From JAVVHH01 sp032249615 (GTDB taxonomy: Bacteria; Pseudomonadota; Alphaproteobacteria; Acetobacterales; Acetobacteraceae), in NCBI GenBank assembly GCA_032249615.1, contig JAVVHH010000006.1, forward strand, positions 1 to 51,662: DNA of 51,662 nucleotides, given 5' to 3'. Made by a program: the position numbers and the translations under genes. Of this stretch, positions 14,239 to 22,694 are shown one piece after another (positions within the stretch are counted from its first letter, which is position 1; each line of letters opens with the position of its first letter). The notes under the pieces were generated by a model. That model was not told the origin of the DNA. It saw only the letters and a list, made by a program, of their open reading frames with translations, and searched no databases.

Positions 14239-14901
14239 ATGGCGGACGGGACTTTGTTGTTGGGAACGCGGCGCTACTCGTCGTGGTCGTTGCGCGGCTG
14301 GCTGGCGGTTCGGCTGGCCGGGCTGGATGTCGAGGAGATCGTGATCCCGCTGGAGGGGGGCGGCCCCGGCAGCGCGGTGGCGCGGCGTTCGCCCAGCGGC
14401 CTGGTCCCGTTCCTCGAGCACCGGGGCGTGCAGGTCTGGGAGAGCCTGTCCATCTGCGAGTATTGCGCCGAGGCGTATCCGGCGCTCTGGCCGCAGGACA
14501 CGGCGGCGCGGGCGCGGGCGCGCTCGATCAGCGCGGAGATGCATGCCGGGTTTCGCGGCCTCCGGCAGGCCATGCCGATGGTTCTGGGGCGCGACGGCAC
14601 CGGGCGCGGCCGGACGGAGGCGGCGCTGGCGGACATCGCGCGGATCGAGAGGCTGTGGCGCGAGACCCGGCAGCGATTCGGGGGCGATGGCCCCTTCCTG
14701 TTCGGAGCCCTGTTCACTGGCGCAGACGTGATGTTCGCGCCGGTCGTGACCCGGTTGCTGACCTACAAGCCACCGGTCGCCGACGACACGCAGGCCTATT
14801 GCGAGGCGGTGCGGGCGCATCCGCTCGTCAGCGAGTGGTATGACCTCGCCGCGCAGGAGCCGGCCGCCTGGCAAATGGATCATTACGAGCAGTCATCGTG
14901 A
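14239..14901 (+). CDS. Glutathione S-transferase family protein
   Basis: A 220-aa protein with an N-terminal thioredoxin-like GST domain (LLLGTRRYSSWSLRGWLAVR, then SPSGLVPFLEHRGVQVWESL, then SICEYCAEAYP) and an all-helical C-terminal domain with FLFGALFTGADVMFAPVV. The Ser in RYSSWS is the likely glutathione-activating position. GGAGGG sits 4 nt before the ATG at 14239, which fixes the start. It overlaps the next gene by GTGA. The substrate is unknown. Confidence 0.9.
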   Translation: MADGTLLLGTRRYSSWSLRGWLAVRLAGLDVEEIVIPLEGGGPGSAVARRSPSGLVPFLEHRGVQVWESLSICEYCAEAYPALWPQDTAARARARSISAEMHAGFRGLRQAMPMVLGRDGTGRGRTEAALADIARIERLWRETRQRFGGDGPFLFGALFTGADVMFAPVVTRLLTYKPPVADDTQAYCEAVRAHPLVSEWYDLAAQEPAAWQMDHYEQSS

Positions 14902-16127
14902 CTTCGGCGGCGCTGGGGGTCGGTCGCCGGTCGGGGATGCTTGCCTGGATGGACCGGGCGGGTGTGGCCCTCGTGCTGCTGCTTCTGCTGTTCCTGCTGC
15001 ACGGGCGCGCGCTGGCCGACATCGCGTTAAGCCTGATCGACGTCCTTTTTCTCGTCCAGTGCACGATGCGGCGCGACTGGGGCTGGCTGGGGCGAGCCTG
15101 GGTCCGCCTCGCGGCGGCCTGGTGGGGATGGCTCGTGCTCTGCAGCTTCCGCGACGATCTCGGTCAGGCGCTGGCCGTGGTCCGCTTCCCGCTGCTGGCC
15201 GCGGCGCTCGGCTATTGGTTGCTGCAGGGCCACTGGCTGCGGGTCTGGGTGGCCCGGCTGCTGCGGTGGTCGGTGCTCTACATCGGGGTGCAGTGCCTGG
15301 CCCAATATGCGTGGGGGCACAATCTGCTGGGGTGGCCGAAAGGGGCCGACGGCGAGCTGACCGGTCCCTACACCAAGCCGCGGGCCGGGCCGGTGCTGTC
15401 GCGCATCCTGTTCCCGGCGCTGCTGGTCTGGTCGAGCACGCGGTGGCGGGCGCTGGCCGCGATGGTGGGTGGCGTCGTGCTGATGTTCCTCGTCGCGCAG
15501 CGGATGCCGCTGCTGCTCACGCTGTTCGGCCTGGTGCTGACGGCGTTGCTGATGCGTCGCGCGCGGTGGGCGGTGCTCGGAGCCGGGGTGGCAGCCGTGC
15601 TGATGCTGGCTGCGCTGCCCGTCCTGTCGCCGAGCGCTTCACACCGGGTGCGAACGGAGTTCACGGCGCAGATGGAGAATTTCAGCGGCAACCACTACGG
15701 CGAGATCGCGGCGCGCTCGAGCGCGATCATCGCGGCGCACCCGGTGTTCGGGGCCGGGTTCGACGGGTTCCGGCGGCTGTGCACGGATCCGGAATACTTC
15801 CAGGGTTGGGAGGGTGGCGACGGCGGCGGGGCCGACATGTGCGTCCAACACCCGCACAATTTCTACATGCAAGCGGCGGTGGAGGGTGGCTACCCGGGGC
15901 TCGCGCTCTTCGTCGCATTGGCGCTGGCGTGGCTGCTGGCAATCGGGCGCGGGATCGGCGGGGATCCGCTGCGGACCGGGCTGTTCATCGCGGCGGCGAT
16001 CCATCTCTGGCCGATCGCGGGCAACACGGATTGGGTGGCCATGCCGCTCGCCGGCTACTTCTTCCTGCAGCTCGGGCTCGCCTTGGCCTACGCCGCGGAC
16101 GGCTCGCCGAGATCGGTGCCGGCGTAG
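14898..16127 (+). CDS. O-antigen ligase/polymerase-like membrane protein (Wzy_C)
   Basis: A 409-aa polytopic membrane protein with about ten hydrophobic segments. A large loop near residues 245-330 contains AHPVFGAGFDGF and QHPHNFYMQAAVEGGYPGL, the Wzy_C/WaaL signature in which the H-x-HN-x-Y motif precedes a helix. Such proteins ligate or polymerise lipid-linked glycans at the periplasmic face. The start is a GTG overlapping the GST stop. No other glycan genes adjoin it, so ligase versus polymerase cannot be decided. Confidence 0.85.
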   Translation: MTSAALGVGRRSGMLAWMDRAGVALVLLLLLFLLHGRALADIALSLIDVLFLVQCTMRRDWGWLGRAWVRLAAAWWGWLVLCSFRDDLGQALAVVRFPLLAAALGYWLLQGHWLRVWVARLLRWSVLYIGVQCLAQYAWGHNLLGWPKGADGELTGPYTKPRAGPVLSRILFPALLVWSSTRWRALAAMVGGVVLMFLVAQRMPLLLTLFGLVLTALLMRRARWAVLGAGVAAVLMLAALPVLSPSASHRVRTEFTAQMENFSGNHYGEIAARSSAIIAAHPVFGAGFDGFRRLCTDPEYFQGWEGGDGGGADMCVQHPHNFYMQAAVEGGYPGLALFVALALAWLLAIGRGIGGDPLRTGLFIAAAIHLWPIAGNTDWVAMPLAGYFFLQLGLALAYAADGSPRSVPA

Positions 16128-16201
16128 ATCCCACACCCACGGTGCCATCCGGCTCCGGAGCGACTATATCGCAGGGACGATTGCATCACGAGGCTCAATC
16201 C

Positions 16202-17170
16202 ATGTCCGATACGCAAGTGCCGGTGACGGTGCTGACCGGTTATCTCGGAGCCGGCAAGACGACGCTGCTGAACCGAATTCTCAGCGAGAACCACGGCAAG
16301 AAATACGCGGTCGTGATCAACGAATTCGGCGAACTCGGGGTCGACAACGACCTGGTCGTCGATGCCGACGAAGAAGTGTTCGAGATGAACAATGGCTGCA
16401 TCTGCTGCACCGTGCGCGGCGATTTGATCCGTATCGTCGGCGGCCTAATGAAGCGGCGCGGCAAATTCGACGGCATCATCATCGAGACCACCGGGCTCGC
16501 TAACCCGGCGCCCGTCGCGCAGACGTTCTTCGTCGACGACACGGTTCGCAACCGGACCCGGCTGGACGCCATCGTCACGGTGGTGGACGCGAAGAACCTG
16601 CCGGCGCGGCTGGAAGATAGCGCGGAAGCCGCCGAACAACTGGCCTTCGCCGACGTGATCGTGCTGAATAAGACCGATCTCGTGACTCCCGACGAGCTGT
16701 CGGCGGTCGAAGCGCAGATCCGCCGCATCAACCGCTTCGCCAAGATCCACCGCACGACGCGGGCCGCCATGAAGGTGACCGACATCCTCGACCAGGGGGC
16801 GTTCGACCTCCAGCGCGTGCTCGAGCGGGAGCCCGAGTTCCTCGAGGAGGAGCACGAGCATAGCCACAACGACGACGTGGCGAGCATGAGCTTCGAGCTG
16901 TCCCGTCCGGTCGACCCGGAGAAGTTCAACGCCTGGATCAGCGCGCTGCTGGCCGAGAAAGGACAGGATCTGCTGCGAACCAAAGGTATCCTGGCCTATC
17001 CGGGCGAGGATCGGCGGTTCGCGTTCCAGGCGGTGCACATGATCGCGGACGGCGACTTCATCGGAAAGTGGCCGGAGGGGGAGCGGCGGAGCAAGCTGGT
17101 GTTCATCGGTCGTAACCTCAATCGCCCGCAGCTGCGGCGGGGATTTGAAAGCTGTCAGGTGCCGGCATGA
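16202..17170 (+). CDS. CobW/COG0523 GTP-binding metallochaperone
   Basis: A 322-aa G3E GTPase of the CobW/ZNG/YjiA family. Walker A is TGYLGAGKTTLL (residues 12-23), the metal site CICC is at residues 66-69 in NNGCICCTV, the Walker B-like region is IIIETTGLANP, and NKTDL gives base recognition. A His/Glu-rich loop (EEEHEHSHNDD) precedes the CobW_C domain. These proteins deliver Zn or Co to client enzymes. A small GCGAcTATAtCGC inverted repeat lies at 16160-16172 upstream, but no canonical Zur box was seen. It is first in a run with a 70-aa protein and a WD40 protein. Confidence 0.92.
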   Translation: MSDTQVPVTVLTGYLGAGKTTLLNRILSENHGKKYAVVINEFGELGVDNDLVVDADEEVFEMNNGCICCTVRGDLIRIVGGLMKRRGKFDGIIIETTGLANPAPVAQTFFVDDTVRNRTRLDAIVTVVDAKNLPARLEDSAEAAEQLAFADVIVLNKTDLVTPDELSAVEAQIRRINRFAKIHRTTRAAMKVTDILDQGAFDLQRVLEREPEFLEEEHEHSHNDDVASMSFELSRPVDPEKFNAWISALLAEKGQDLLRTKGILAYPGEDRRFAFQAVHMIADGDFIGKWPEGERRSKLVFIGRNLNRPQLRRGFESCQVPA

Positions 17171-17379
17171 GTGACACCGGACCCGATAACCTCGTTCTGA
17201 GCTTGCTGCGTCACATCCGCGGCAAGGTGGACCAGCATTCAGCCGACTTCATCGAGGTCAAGGAGAGGCTTGGTCTGCTCCAGGGAAGCGTGGCTTCGAT
17301 CTTCCGACGCTTGGATCGGGTCGCAGGCGATCTGGACGACGTCAAGCGGCGGCTCGAAATCGCCGACGCGCCGCGCTGA
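17167..17379 (+). CDS. Small helical (coiled-coil) protein, 70 aa
   Basis: A 70-aa protein whose centre, RGKVDQHSADFIEVKERLGL, continues with LDRVAGDLDDVKRRLEI in heptad-like spacing, so a coiled coil is likely. The start ATGA overlaps the CobW stop, and the stop overlaps the WD40 gene start by one base. No family is recognised with certainty; similar short coiled-coil proteins occur widely in alphaproteobacteria. Its position suggests co-translation with the metallochaperone. Confidence 0.7.
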   Translation: MSDTGPDNLVLSLLRHIRGKVDQHSADFIEVKERLGLLQGSVASIFRRLDRVAGDLDDVKRRLEIADAPR

Positions 17380-18392
17380 TGGCGGCGGGGGCTGCGCTTG
17401 CCGATCGAACGATCGGCGAGGCGCTCGGCGAGTTCGTCGTGGGCGCCGGGTTCTCGGGGCACATGGCGGGGTTCGCTCTGGGCGATGGGACGTTGCGGCT
17501 GGTGTCGGAACAGGGCGGGTGGCGGACGGTCAAGGTGCATGACGGGGCCGTGCTGTCGATGGTGACGGCAGGGGGCGGGTGGCTGACGGGCGGGGATGAC
17601 GGGGGGTTCCGCCGGGTCGCGGCCGATGGGGCGGTGAGCGACGTCGCGCGGTTCAAAGGCAAGTGGGTCGAGCAGGTGGCGGCGTTCAGCGATGCGAAGG
17701 CGCCGCTGGCGGCGTGCGCGGTGGGTAAGGTGGTGCACGTCTTCGATGGAAAGGGGGAGCGGCTGAAGAGCCTCGAACACCCGTCGAGCGTGACGGGCGT
17801 CGTGTTCGATGGGAAGGGCAAGCGGGTCGCGGCGTCGCACTACAACGGGTGTTCGCTGTGGTTCGTGAACGCGAAGGTCGATACCCCGCGGGTGCTCGAG
17901 TGGAAGGGCAGCCATACCGGCATCGCGCTGCATCCGGGCGGCGAGGCGGCGGTGACCTGCATGCAGGAGAACGCGCTGCATGGCTGGCGCTTGGCCGATG
18001 GCCAGCACATGCGGATGAGCGGGTATCCGACCAAAACGGAAAGCCTGTCATTCAGCCGCAACGGAAAGTGGCTGGCCTCCTCGGGCGCGGATACGGTGGT
18101 GCTTTGGCCGTTCTTCGGCGGGGGGCCGATGGGCAAGGCGCCGCTGGAGTTGGCCGGCGGCGATGGCGTGATGTGCACGCGGGTCGCGTTCCACCCGCTG
18201 CAGGACATGGTCGCGGCCGCGTTCGCCGACGGCTTGGTCGTCGTCGCCGACGTGGCGAGCGAGCGCATTCTGCCGGTCGCATTGCCGGGGCATGGCCCGG
18301 TGACCGCTCTGGCCTGGTCGGCCGACGGCAGCAAACTCGCGTTTGGAACCGAGGCGGGGTTCGCCGCGCTCGTTGATCTCGCAAAGCGGTAG
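17379..18392 (+). CDS. WD40 repeat protein
   Basis: A 337-aa beta-propeller protein without a signal peptide, so probably cytoplasmic. WD-like repeats are visible, for example GAVLSMVTAGGGWLTGGDDG, SVTGVVFDGKGKRVAASHYN, ESLSFSRNGKWLASSGADTV and GPVTALAWSADGSKLAFGTE, about seven in all. It overlaps the preceding 70-aa gene by one base (TGATG). A CobW-type GTPase followed by a WD40 protein is a recurring alphaproteobacterial pair, consistent with a scaffold for the metallochaperone or its client; that role is an inference. Confidence 0.88.
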   Translation: MAAGAALADRTIGEALGEFVVGAGFSGHMAGFALGDGTLRLVSEQGGWRTVKVHDGAVLSMVTAGGGWLTGGDDGGFRRVAADGAVSDVARFKGKWVEQVAAFSDAKAPLAACAVGKVVHVFDGKGERLKSLEHPSSVTGVVFDGKGKRVAASHYNGCSLWFVNAKVDTPRVLEWKGSHTGIALHPGGEAAVTCMQENALHGWRLADGQHMRMSGYPTKTESLSFSRNGKWLASSGADTVVLWPFFGGGPMGKAPLELAGGDGVMCTRVAFHPLQDMVAAAFADGLVVVADVASERILPVALPGHGPVTALAWSADGSKLAFGTEAGFAALVDLAKR

Positions 18393-18402
18393 GAAACCAG
18401 AC

Positions 18403-19230
18403 ATGCAAACAATCGACGCGCAAGGGATGCGCATGCCTAAGCTCGGTTTGGGCACGTATCGGCTCAAGGGCGAGGAATGTGCGACAGCGGTCGCCTCTGC
18501 GCTCGAGCTCGGCTACCGGCACATCGACACGGCCGAGATGTACGACAACGAGGAAGCGGTCGGGCAGGCGATCGCGGGTAGCGGCGTGGCCCGGGGCGAC
18601 ATCTTCCTGACCACCAAAGTGTGGTGGCAGCATCTCGCCGGCGACGACATGCAGCGTTCGGCCGAGGCGAGCCTGAAGCGGCTCGGGACGGACTACGTCG
18701 ATCTCTATTTGATCCACTGGCCCGCGCCGGAGATGGATCTCGCGGATGCGTTGGAAAAGCTGGTCCGGCTGAAGGAGCAGGGCCTCGCACGCTCGATCGG
18801 GGTTGCCAACTTCCCGTCGGGACTTCTGCGCCGGGCTGTGGACGAGATCGGGGCGCCGATCGCCTGCAATCAGTTCGAATACCACGTCCTGCTCGGGCAG
18901 GAGCGGATGGTCGAGGGGACGCGGGCGGTTGGCGCGGCGGCGGTTGCGTACTGCCCGCTGGCGCAGGGGCGGCTCGCCCAGCAGCCGGTGCTGGAGCAGA
19001 TCGCGCTGAAGCACGAGGCTAGCGCGGCACAGGTGGCGCTCAACTGGCTGCTCGCCCAGGACGACGTCGCGGCGATCCCGAAGGCCGGCCGGCGGCAGTC
19101 GCAGCAGGCCAATCTCGACGCGCTCGAGCTGCAGCTCGACGACGCCGACCGGGCCGCGATCGCGGCGCTGCCGAAGGATCAGCGTTGCGTCAATCCGGGC
19201 TTTGCGCCGGCCTGGGACCGGGTGGGGTAA
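18403..19230 (+). CDS. Aldo/keto reductase
   Basis: A 275-aa TIM-barrel NADPH-dependent reductase. The catalytic tetrad is complete: Asp42 and Tyr47 in HIDTAEMYDNE, Lys72 in LTTKVWW and His105 in YLIHWP. The cofactor-binding end IPKAGRRQSQQANLDAL is present. It resembles 2,5-diketo-D-gluconate reductase or methylglyoxal-reductase types, but the substrate cannot be fixed. It lies 10 bp after the WD40 gene and probably continues that operon. Confidence 0.92.
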   Translation: MQTIDAQGMRMPKLGLGTYRLKGEECATAVASALELGYRHIDTAEMYDNEEAVGQAIAGSGVARGDIFLTTKVWWQHLAGDDMQRSAEASLKRLGTDYVDLYLIHWPAPEMDLADALEKLVRLKEQGLARSIGVANFPSGLLRRAVDEIGAPIACNQFEYHVLLGQERMVEGTRAVGAAAVAYCPLAQGRLAQQPVLEQIALKHEASAAQVALNWLLAQDDVAAIPKAGRRQSQQANLDALELQLDDADRAAIAALPKDQRCVNPGFAPAWDRVG

Positions 19231-19241
19231 GCGGCGGCCGG

Positions 19242-20393
19242 ATGCCAACTGCCGGGTCCGATCGGCGGCTGGCGTCCACGCTTCTGGCGGCGCCCCGCAC
19301 CGGCATCGCGCTGTTGTTCGTCGCGGCCGGGCTGGCTTATGGCGGTTGGGCGGGCAGCGTCGCCGGGATCAAGGCTGAGCTCGGGCTCTCCGACGGCGTG
19401 CTGGGCGCGGCGCTGCTCTGCGTGGCGGCGGGAGCGATGGTGGCGATGCCGGTCGCGGGATGGCTCGGGGCGCGCGGCGGACGCTGGCTGCTGACGGCGA
19501 GCGGGCTCGGCCTCGCGGCCACGTTGCCGCTACCGGGCTTGGTCACGGGCGCGGCCGGGCTGGCGGGCGTGCTGCTGCTGGGCGGGGCCGCGGCCGGGTC
19601 GCTCGACGTGGTGATGAACGCGCGGGCGAGCCGGTTCGAGCAGGACACCGGGCGCGCGGTGATGTCGTCGTTCCATGCGGCGTTCTCGCTCGGCGGGTTG
19701 TTGGGCGCGGTCCTGACGGCCGGGTGCGCGGCAGCCGGCATGGGTCCGCGAGGCGGGCTGCTGTGCGCGGCGGCCGCCGTGGCGGCTTGCGCGGTGGGGC
19801 ACGTGCTCCTCGATCCCGAGCCCGGGCTGAGCGAAGCAAGGCCGGCGCGAGGCGGCGTCCGGCCTGGCAAGCTGTTGTTCGGCATCGGCCTGCTCTGTCT
19901 GCTGGCGTTCTTGACCGAGGGCGCAGTGGCAGACTGGTCGGGCGTGTTCCTGCGCGACGTCGCCGGGTTCACGCCCGGTCTGGCGGCGAGCGGCTATGCG
20001 GCGTTCTCCGCGGCCATGATCACGGCGCGGCTGCTGGGTGACGGCTGGGTGCGGCGCTGGGGTTCACGCGCGGTGCTGCAGGGCGGCGCCGCGATCGCCG
20101 CGGCGGGCGTGGCTCTGGCGATGGCGCTGCCCGTGGCGTCGGCAGCCGGCTTCGGGCTGGTCGGGCTCGGTGGCGCGAACGTGGCGCCGGTGCTGTTTTC
20201 CGCCGCGGGCCGGGCTGGGCCTGCCGCAAGCACCGGCATCGCGGCCGTCGCGACGCTCGGCTATGCGGGGATGCTGGTCGGACCGCCGCTCATCGGCGGC
20301 GTGGCCGAGTGGATCGGGCTGCGGATCGCGCTGGGCGTGCTGCTCGCGGCCATGTTGGTCATCGCGGCCTGTTCTCGACGCTTCGTCCGCTGA
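19242..20393 (+). CDS. MFS transporter
   Basis: A 383-aa protein with about twelve hydrophobic helices. The first half carries GGWAGSVAGIKAELGLSDG and the loop-2/3 region PVAGWLGARGGRWLL; the second carries TARLLGDGWVRRWGSR, both versions of the MFS inter-helix motif. It resembles the small YfcJ/YbjJ-type MFS proteins. The ATG at 19242 lies 11 bp after the aldo/keto reductase stop, with only a weak ribosome site. The substrate is unknown. Confidence 0.88.
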   Translation: MPTAGSDRRLASTLLAAPRTGIALLFVAAGLAYGGWAGSVAGIKAELGLSDGVLGAALLCVAAGAMVAMPVAGWLGARGGRWLLTASGLGLAATLPLPGLVTGAAGLAGVLLLGGAAAGSLDVVMNARASRFEQDTGRAVMSSFHAAFSLGGLLGAVLTAGCAAAGMGPRGGLLCAAAAVAACAVGHVLLDPEPGLSEARPARGGVRPGKLLFGIGLLCLLAFLTEGAVADWSGVFLRDVAGFTPGLAASGYAAFSAAMITARLLGDGWVRRWGSRAVLQGGAAIAAAGVALAMALPVASAAGFGLVGLGGANVAPVLFSAAGRAGPAASTGIAAVATLGYAGMLVGPPLIGGVAEWIGLRIALGVLLAAMLVIAACSRRFVR

Positions 20394-20468
20394 GGCTCGC
20401 CTGTGGACCATTGTGGTGGTGGCCGCCGTCCGCCTAAGCTCCCCCGAAACAATCGGAGGAGGGTCGTC

Positions 20469-21527
20469 ATGGCGCTTATCGGGCGCATTCTTACGGCATT
20501 GCTGATGATGGGCGGCGCGGCGGTGGCCGCGACTTATCCGGAGCCGGTGCAAGGCGACTACGTCGCGCATGATTTCCATTTCCACGACGGCACCGTCATG
20601 AAGGAGCTGAAGCTCCATTACACGACGGTGGGCGCCAAGACGGGCGAGCCGGTGCTGATGCTACACGGCACGGCCGGGACCGGCACCGGGCTGCTCAGTC
20701 CGGCATTCGCCGGGGAGCTATTCGGGCCGGGGCAACCGCTGGATGCGTCGAAATACTACATCATCCTGCCGGACGTGATCGGCGCGGGCCAATCGACCAA
20801 GCCGTCGGACGGGATGCGCGCGGGCTTCCCGCGATATGATTACGACGACATGGTCGCCGCCCAGCACGAGATGCTGACGCAGGGGTTGGGCATCCACCAC
20901 CTGCGACTGGTGATGGGCAATTCGATGGGCGGCATGGAGACGTGGGTCTGGGGGGAGAAACACCCCGACTTCATGGACGCGCTGGTGCCGATGGCGAGCC
21001 AGCCGACCGCCATGTCGAGCCGGAACTGGATGATGCGGCGCATGATCATCGATGCGGTGCGCACCGACCCGGCCTGGAAGAACGGCAACTACACGGAGCA
21101 GCCCCCGAACCTGAAAGTCGCGAACGTTTGGTTCGGCATCGCGACCAGCGGCGGCAACTCCGCCTACGCGAAGGAAGCGCCGACCCGTGCGGCGGCCGAT
21201 GCGGAACTAGCCAAGCGGCAAGCCGCGCCGTTCACCGCCGACGCCAATGACTTCATGTATCAGTGGGATGCTTCCCGCGACTACGATGCCGAGCCGGATC
21301 TGGACAAGATCACCGCCCCTGTCCTGGTGATTAACTCGGCAGACGACGAGCGCAATCCGCCGGAGACCGGCGTGATGGATAAGGCCCTCAAGCACCTAAA
21401 GAACGCCCGCTATTACCTGATCCCGGAGAGCGCGGAAACGCGCGGGCACGGCACGACGTCGATGGCGAAGTTCTACCAGAAGCCCTTGGCGGAATTTCTG
21501 GCCGAGGTGCCGAAGCGGGGTAGCTAG
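20469..21527 (+). CDS. Exported alpha/beta-fold hydrolase (MetX-like)
   Basis: A 352-aa protein with a signal peptide (MALIGRILTALLMMGGAAVAA) and an alpha/beta-hydrolase domain similar to homoserine acetyltransferase-like hydrolases. Nucleophile elbow VMGNSMGGME (Ser), acid Asp in INSADDERNPPE and His in ESAETRGHGT form the triad. LMLHGTAGTGTG provides the oxyanion region. GGAGGA about 10 nt upstream fixes the start at 20469. The signal peptide argues against a cytoplasmic methionine-pathway role. Its stop shares CTAG with the nitrile hydratase alpha gene. Confidence 0.88.
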   Translation: MALIGRILTALLMMGGAAVAATYPEPVQGDYVAHDFHFHDGTVMKELKLHYTTVGAKTGEPVLMLHGTAGTGTGLLSPAFAGELFGPGQPLDASKYYIILPDVIGAGQSTKPSDGMRAGFPRYDYDDMVAAQHEMLTQGLGIHHLRLVMGNSMGGMETWVWGEKHPDFMDALVPMASQPTAMSSRNWMMRRMIIDAVRTDPAWKNGNYTEQPPNLKVANVWFGIATSGGNSAYAKEAPTRAAADAELAKRQAAPFTADANDFMYQWDASRDYDAEPDLDKITAPVLVINSADDERNPPETGVMDKALKHLKNARYYLIPESAETRGHGTTSMAKFYQKPLAEFLAEVPKRGS

Positions 21528-22108
21528 CTCACGACCGGAACGGTGACGCCGATCATGGCTTCGGCGGTCACCAGGGCGGCGAGCCGTTCCTCGTTCCAGC
21601 CCTCCGTTTCCGCGGGGCGGCGGGGCAGCACCATCCAGCGGTAGTCGGCGGTGCTGTCCACCACGCGGATGGCGGTGTTGGCGGGGAGAATGGTGCCCCA
21701 CTCGGCCAACACGCCAGCCGGGTCGCGGACGGCGCGGGCACGGTACGCGACGGATTTGAACCAAAACGGCGGGTAGCCGAGCACGCCGCGCGGGTAGCAG
21801 CTGCAGAGGGTGCAGACGACCAGGTTGTGGGTGGTCTCGGTGTTCTCGAGCACGCCGAGCGGCGGCAAGCCGCGCATGGGAATGCCGAGGCTCTCGGCGG
21901 CCTTGGCGCCGTCCTCGAGCATGAGGGCGCGATAGGCCGGGTCGGTCCAGGCGCGGGCGACCATGCGGGCGCCTTGGGCGGGGCTGGCGCGGTCCGTGCG
22001 TTCGATGGCGGCCTTGATCTCAGGGTGGGTGGCGATGCCTTTCTCGGCCAGCAAGTGGCGGATCGCGGCGAGCAGCCGATCGCCTTTGGTCTCGAGTAGA
22101 GCGGTCAT
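21524..22108 (-). CDS. Nitrile hydratase alpha / thiocyanate hydrolase gamma-type subunit
   Basis: A 194-aa metal-bearing subunit. The claw setting VCTLCSCYP gives Cys99, Cys102 and Cys104; Thr between the first two cysteines is the cobalt-type signature (iron enzymes have Ser). FWFKSVAYRARAVRDPAGVL and the C-terminal STADYRWMVLPRRP agree with NHase alpha. Two of the cysteines are oxidised in mature enzymes. It overlaps the beta-C gene by 4 bp and is last in a six-gene operon. Whether the substrate is an organic nitrile, a 7-cyano-7-deazapurine or thiocyanate is not decided by this subunit. Confidence 0.92.
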   Translation of the reverse strand: MTALLETKGDRLLAAIRHLLAEKGIATHPEIKAAIERTDRASPAQGARMVARAWTDPAYRALMLEDGAKAAESLGIPMRGLPPLGVLENTETTHNLVVCTLCSCYPRGVLGYPPFWFKSVAYRARAVRDPAGVLAEWGTILPANTAIRVVDSTADYRWMVLPRRPAETEGWNEERLAALVTAEAMIGVTVPVVS

Positions 22109-22380
22109 AGCGGCTCCAACCAGGGTTCGAAGAGTTCGACGACGATCTCGCCGGCGCCGGCATCCGGCCAGATCGCCTGGGGCGTGAAGGCGACGTGATA
22201 GAGCGGAAGGGTGGCGGCGGGTCGGGCGAAGGCGAGGTCTTCCGGGTTGCGGAAGTCACCGAGGTGGCGAAGCACGGTCCCGGTGCGGCCGCGCAGATAA
22301 TGCGGGGTACGGATGTGGCAGGGGCCGCGGGTCTCGGGCCAGTCATCGCGCACGCGGACGGTGGTGCCGGGGGTCAGCAT
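22105..22380 (-). CDS. Nitrile hydratase beta, C-terminal half (split subunit)
   Basis: A 91-aa protein corresponding only to the C-terminal SH3-like domain of nitrile hydratase beta. Motif HIRTPHYLRGRTG (residues 22-34) is the conserved HxRxPxYxRGxxG of beta subunits, whose arginine contacts the oxidised metal-binding cysteines. LYHVAFTPQAIW and the terminal VVELFEPWLEPL fit the domain end. In thiocyanate hydrolase this half is the alpha subunit; in toyocamycin nitrile hydratase a similarly small separate subunit exists. It overlaps the N-half gene by 7 bp and the alpha gene by 4 bp, in different frames, so the split is not a simple point frameshift artefact. Confidence 0.85.
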   Translation of the reverse strand: MLTPGTTVRVRDDWPETRGPCHIRTPHYLRGRTGTVLRHLGDFRNPEDLAFARPAATLPLYHVAFTPQAIWPDAGAGEIVVELFEPWLEPL

Positions 22381-22694
22381 CTGGCGAGGGCGGCCTGGAG
22401 TTCGGCCTGGGTGATCACGCCCCGGGCGAGCAGGTTGTCGGTGATCGAGCGGATCCACTTCTCGTAATAAGAGAGGCGGAGGTAGTCGGCCTCTGGGATG
22501 GCTTCGATGCCGCGGCGGAGCTCGTCGACGCTCATAACACCCTTGGCACCCAGGATTTGCCGGATCGCGTCGACGGTGCGGTCGAATTCGGTAAGCGCGT
22601 GCGGCTCGGTGTCGATGCCTTCGCAGAGGAAGCGCGAGACGCCGCCGAGATCGTGCATGGCCCGGGGTCGTGCGTCTGGCTGTGCGTCGCTCAT
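22374..22694 (-). CDS. Nitrile hydratase beta, N-terminal half (split subunit)
   Basis: A 106-aa protein equal to the helical N-terminal half of nitrile hydratase beta. Seen motifs are MHDLGGVSRF near the start and YLRLSYYEKWIRSITDNLLARGVIT (residues 71-95; Tyr76, Tyr77, Glu78, Trp80 as key positions), after which a clean stop follows. NHase activator proteins are also homologous to this half, so a chaperone role is an alternative, but the partner C-half beside it favours a split structural subunit. Its ATG overlaps the upstream SH3 gene stop (ATGA). An internal ATG at residue 13 is a possible start. Confidence 0.83.
   Translation of the reverse strand: MSDAQPDARPRAMHDLGGVSRFLCEGIDTEPHALTEFDRTVDAIRQILGAKGVMSVDELRRGIEAIPEADYLRLSYYEKWIRSITDNLLARGVITQAELQAALARC

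Noticed and set aside
12837..14843. Plus-strand open frame of 668 codons opposite the aminotransferase
   Set aside because: The minus strand holds a complete class III aminotransferase with PLP motifs; the plus frame also overlaps the GST gene in the wrong frame.
16128..16201. Zur box upstream of the CobW-type gene
   Set aside because: Only a short GCGAcTATAtCGC inverted repeat is present; the long TATAA-rich Zur palindrome was not found.
22374..22694. Beta-N half as a nitrile hydratase activator (P14K/NhlE-like) rather than a subunit
   Set aside because: Homology alone allows it, but the separate C-half gene immediately follows and no fused beta subunit is present, so a structural split subunit is the simpler reading.
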